Origin: Eubacterium sp.
GTDB lineage: Bacteria; Bacillota; Clostridia; Lachnospirales; Lachnospiraceae
Reading direction: 5' to 3'
DNA: 7,192 bases
Assembly: GCA_021442545.1 (NCBI GenBank)
Contig: JABUSX010000110.1
Location: forward strand, 1 to 7,192
Part shown: positions 5,295-7,192 of the stretch, piece by piece
Layout of the letters: every line of letters starts with the position of its first letter
Numbering within the stretch: the first letter of the stretch is position 1
Program-made: the position numbers and the translations under genes
The notes under the pieces: generated by a model
The model's input: the letters and a program-made list of their open reading frames with translations, nothing else
The model's database searches: none
Told to the model about the DNA's origin: nothing

Positions 5295-6248
5295 TCAGGA
5301 TTCCCTCTCTGCTTCCACCAGCAAAGCCTTCGCCGTTCTTTCATCCATAAACAGGCTGTCAATATAATGACCCCGCAGCGCACCGAGAAGTGCTCTCGCT
5401 TTCTCCGGTTCTGTTACGATACAGATCTTGCGCTCTTTTTTGGCCAGTTCCTCGAGAGTGATCCCGATGCTTCGATTATAAAACGCGTCGTCCATGTGCG
5501 TTCCGTCAATCTTATAGAACCGGGAACAAATGTCACCTACATAACCTTTGGATTCCAGTTCCTGATAACCGGCTTCTGTATAATAGCCGGAAATATAAAG
5601 AAGCGAGTTCTGTATAATGCCGCCCAGACTGAATATAGCGATATTTGCCCTGTCGATCAGCTCAAAAATAGCTTTGATCTCTTTATCCTGCATTAAAGCA
5701 CTGACTATCTCTTTATTATCCGCACGAAACGGAAGCGGCAGATAATCCCCCGGTGCATCAAAAGCCACCGCAAAATTATGAAGAACCTGCTCCGCACTGC
5801 TGTCCCTCGGACCCCGGCTCATCCCGCCGTTCATGCTGACAAAGCGAATCTTTTTTCTGCTTCGCGGTCTCAGATTCTGCGCCATTGTATTCAAAGTCCG
5901 TCCCCAGGAAAGACCGATGATATCGCCGTCCCGCAGCACCGTATCCAGATAGTCCGATAAAGCCAGCGCCACATCCTTTTCATAGGATGTTTCGTTGTAT
6001 GTATCCACTCTGGTAACACAGGCTGTATCCAGATGAAATTTCTGTTTCAATGTGTCTTCGATTTCCGTTACCCTGCCCCCGGGAAGATTCAGGCTGATTG
6101 ACACATAACCTTTCTCAAACCCTTCCTTAACAGCACGGGAAATGCTTGCACGTGACAAGCCTTCAGACTCGGCAATGTCCTTCTGGCTGATCTGGTCTAA
6201 GTAAAAAGCTTTGAGAATGCGAAACATCTGTTCCTGGGAAATATTCAT
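5295..6248 (-). CDS. SorC-family (DeoR-like) sugar-responsive transcriptional regulator
   Basis: This 317-residue DNA-binding regulator matches SorC-family length. Residues 19-40 form the helix-turn-helix (QISQKDIAESEGLSRASISR), followed by a basic wing region. Residues 60-314 are the SorC sugar-binding/oligomerisation domain, with marks such as GLSWGRTL (112-119), MNGGMSRGP (139-147), GDICSRFYKIDG (238-249) and the C-terminal SLFMDERTAKALL. Members typically bind phosphorylated sugars and release DNA or activate transcription. I chose ATG 6248-6246 because AGGAG lies 5 nt upstream; a TTG 14 codons earlier has no ribosome binding site. The gene has its own promoter and terminator, and operator-like repeats lie both in its leader and at the kinase promoter. 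It therefore likely controls itself and the kinase-transporter operon. Repressor versus activator is not certain, but operator placement favours repression. Confidence 0.93.
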   Translation of the reverse strand: MNISQEQMFRILKAFYLDQISQKDIAESEGLSRASISRAVKEGFEKGYVSISLNLPGGRVTEIEDTLKQKFHLDTACVTRVDTYNETSYEKDVALALSDYLDTVLRDGDIIGLSWGRTLNTMAQNLRPRSRKKIRFVSMNGGMSRGPRDSSAEQVLHNFAVAFDAPGDYLPLPFRADNKEIVSALMQDKEIKAIFELIDRANIAIFSLGGIIQNSLLYISGYYTEAGYQELESKGYVGDICSRFYKIDGTHMDDAFYNRSIGITLEELAKKERKICIVTEPEKARALLGALRGHYIDSLFMDERTAKALLVEAERES

Positions 6249-6253
6249 AGGCT

Positions 6254-6258
6254 CTCCT
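6254..6258 (-). promoter_or_regulatory. Ribosome binding site of the regulator gene
   Basis: AGGAG on the minus strand lies 5 nt before the ATG at 6248-6246. It favours this start over the upstream in-frame TTG at 6290-6288. Confidence 0.75.
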
Positions 6259-6278
6259 ACCTCGGTGTCTGTTCTGAT

Positions 6279-6308
6279 GCTTTTGAACAAAAAGCAAATT
6301 TACGAACA
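6279..6308. promoter_or_regulatory. Putative autoregulatory operator in the regulator leader
   Basis: GCTTTT (6279-6284) and AAAAGC (6290-6295) form a perfect inverted repeat around GAACA. The adjacent ATTTACGAACA (6298-6308) is identical to a site upstream of the kinase promoter. Both contain the GAAC half-site, and both lie downstream of the predicted start site (about 6323), where bound protein could block elongation. TGAACAAAA-like sites are reminiscent of the operator of B. subtilis DeoR, a SorC-family member. Confidence 0.45.
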
Positions 6309-6329
6309 ACATTTTCTCGTCTTTTTGAC

Positions 6330-6358
6330 AGTATAACATAATTTCCTTGTATTTTCAC
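6330..6358 (-). promoter_or_regulatory. Extended -10 promoter of the regulator gene
   Basis: On the minus strand, TATACT (6330-6335, 5 of 6 consensus bases) is preceded by TGT, making an extended -10. GTGAAA (6353-6358, 4 of 6) lies exactly 17 nt upstream. The expected start near 6323 gives a leader of about 75 nt. Confidence 0.6.
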
Positions 6359-6376
6359 ATTTTCCATCATGAAAAT
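6359..6376. other. AT-rich inverted repeat between dehydrogenase and regulator promoter
   Basis: ATTTTC (6359-6364) and GAAAAT (6371-6376) form a perfect 6-6-6 inverted repeat just upstream of the regulator -35. It is too AT-rich to be a convincing terminator for the dehydrogenase, and no other terminator is visible in the 143-nt gap. It may be a protein site or chance. Confidence 0.3.
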
Positions 6377-6391
6377 AACCAAAAATTGAAA

Positions 6392-7192
6392 TCAGCAATC
6401 AAACCGAATCATCGTCTTCATCCCCTGTCCGGACTGTGCATATGCAAAAGCCTCCTGCACCTGTTCGATCGAATACCTCTTTGAAACCAGTTCACCCAGC
6501 GGCAGTTTTTGTGATGAAGCGATATGCATCGCAGCCTCGTAATCCCGATAACTGCATCCGGTTGTGGCCAGTACGGTCAGTTCCTTGTAATGGATCAGAT
6601 TCGTGGCAAGCGGCACGATCTCTTTTCCCTTCGGCATTCCCCCGAAGAAGTTTATCCTTCCCCGCGGAGCCGCCAGTTCCAGTGCCTTCTGCTGCATCTC
6701 CGGAACAGAACACGCCGTGATCACAACATCCGGCATTCTCCCTTCCGTTTCCCGGCACACCGCTTCTTCAAGATCCTCTTCCGCTGAATCGATAACGGCA
6801 TCGGCTCCGAATTTCCGGATTTCCTGAAGTCTTTCTTTTGAAATATCTGCGACGATGACCTTCGATGCTCCAGCCAGCTTGCTGATCATCACATGGCATG
6901 CTCCGATCGGACCGGCCCCTATGATCAGAACCGTATCATCCGGCCGCGTGTTCAACCTGTCATATGCATGCCAGGCACAGGAAAACGGTTCCACGAGAGC
7001 CGCCTCTTCGCAGGAAAATCCTTCCGGAACGGGTATCACATTTTTCGGGATCGCCGATTCCGGGATGCGCACATATTCCGAAAGACCTCCGTCATAACTG
7101 ATCCCGAAGGCTTCATACTCCGGGCAGAGCTGATTCAGCCCCTGACGGCACATCGGACAATGCCCGCAGCCGATGTTGGGAATGACGGATAC
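6392..7192 (-). CDS. Zinc-dependent MDR alcohol/polyol dehydrogenase (partial, N-terminus outside window)
   Basis: The last 266 residues of a medium-chain dehydrogenase are visible; the frame runs open through the right edge, so the ATG at 7153 is internal. Near the edge the structural-zinc loop reads GCGHCPMCRQGLNQLC, with the four Cys at visible residues 9, 12, 15 and 23. ALVEPFSCAWHA (65-76) carries the conserved Glu near the catalytic zinc. The Rossmann loop GAGPIG is at 92-97, and VIVADIS (112-118) places Asp116 where NAD-specific members bind the ribose, so NAD is preferred over NADP. GGMPKG (184-189) and the TNLIHYKELTVLATTG stretch are usual for sugar-alcohol members of the family (sorbitol/xylitol/threonine dehydrogenase relatives). 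The catalytic Cys and GHE motif should lie outside the window. A ketose-polyol oxidoreductase role fits the adjacent ketose kinase, but the substrate is unproven. Confidence 0.93.
   Translation of the reverse strand, partial: VSVIPNIGCGHCPMCRQGLNQLCPEYEAFGISYDGGLSEYVRIPESAIPKNVIPVPEGFSCEEAALVEPFSCAWHAYDRLNTRPDDTVLIIGAGPIGACHVMISKLAGASKVIVADISKERLQEIRKFGADAVIDSAEEDLEEAVCRETEGRMPDVVITACSVPEMQQKALELAAPRGRINFFGGMPKGKEIVPLATNLIHYKELTVLATTGCSYRDYEAAMHIASSQKLPLGELVSKRYSIEQVQEAFAYAQSGQGMKTMIRFDC

Noticed and set aside
1..7192. CRISPR arrays, tRNA or rRNA genes, insertion sequences, phage genes
   Set aside because: No regularly spaced repeats, cloverleaf-like sequence, transposase motifs or terminal inverted repeats were seen on either strand.

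Overview
All six recognisable genes lie on the minus strand, so the window is best read from high to low coordinates. Several features suggest a Gram-positive bacterium of the class Clostridia, most likely a Lachnospiraceae-type gut or rumen organism. These are strong AGGAGG-type ribosome binding sites, one TTG start, sigma-A-like promoters, a lipoprotein solute-binding protein with an LLAGC lipobox, moderate GC content and the operon style. The organism assignment is inference; no taxonomic marker is present.

Layout in the direction of transcription. (1) 7192-6392: the C-terminal 266 residues of a zinc-dependent medium-chain (MDR) alcohol/polyol dehydrogenase, whose N-terminus lies beyond the window. 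(2) 6391-6249: a short AT-rich gap with an extended -10 promoter and operator-like repeats. (3) 6248-5295: a SorC-family sugar-responsive regulator, followed by a clear intrinsic terminator at 5260-5231. (4) 5230-4963: a regulatory region with a GTGACA-N17-TACAAT promoter whose spacer is a perfect inverted repeat, further GAAC/GTTC half-sites, and a leader carrying a tandem 9-mer and a stem-loop. (5) 4962-3454: an FGGY-family ketose (pentulose-type) kinase. (6) 3453-3260: a 194-nt intergenic stretch with two stem-loops. (7) 3259-1757: an RbsA/MglA-type double ATPase starting at TTG. (8) 1750-806: an RbsC-type permease. (9) 805-701: a gap with a GAAA-capped stem-loop and a possible weak promoter. 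(10) 700 to the left edge: an RbsB-type lipoprotein binding protein, truncated by the window, with a very unusual Glu/Ala stalk of about 110 residues between lipid anchor and binding domain.

The genes make a coherent carbohydrate uptake and catabolism locus. The binding protein, permease and ATPase import a sugar or polyol. The dehydrogenase (NAD-type by its Rossmann acidic residue) probably interconverts polyol and ketose, and the FGGY kinase phosphorylates the ketose. The SorC protein would sense a phosphorylated intermediate and control the kinase/transporter promoter and its own. The parts list resembles the erythritol (ery) and AI-2 (lsr) systems, but the kinase looks closer to D-ribulokinase-like FGGY proteins, so a pentitol/pentulose substrate is my leading guess. 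I see no wholly new system. The most unusual points are the acidic stalk of the binding protein, the operator built into the promoter spacer, and the structured intergenic and leader RNAs.
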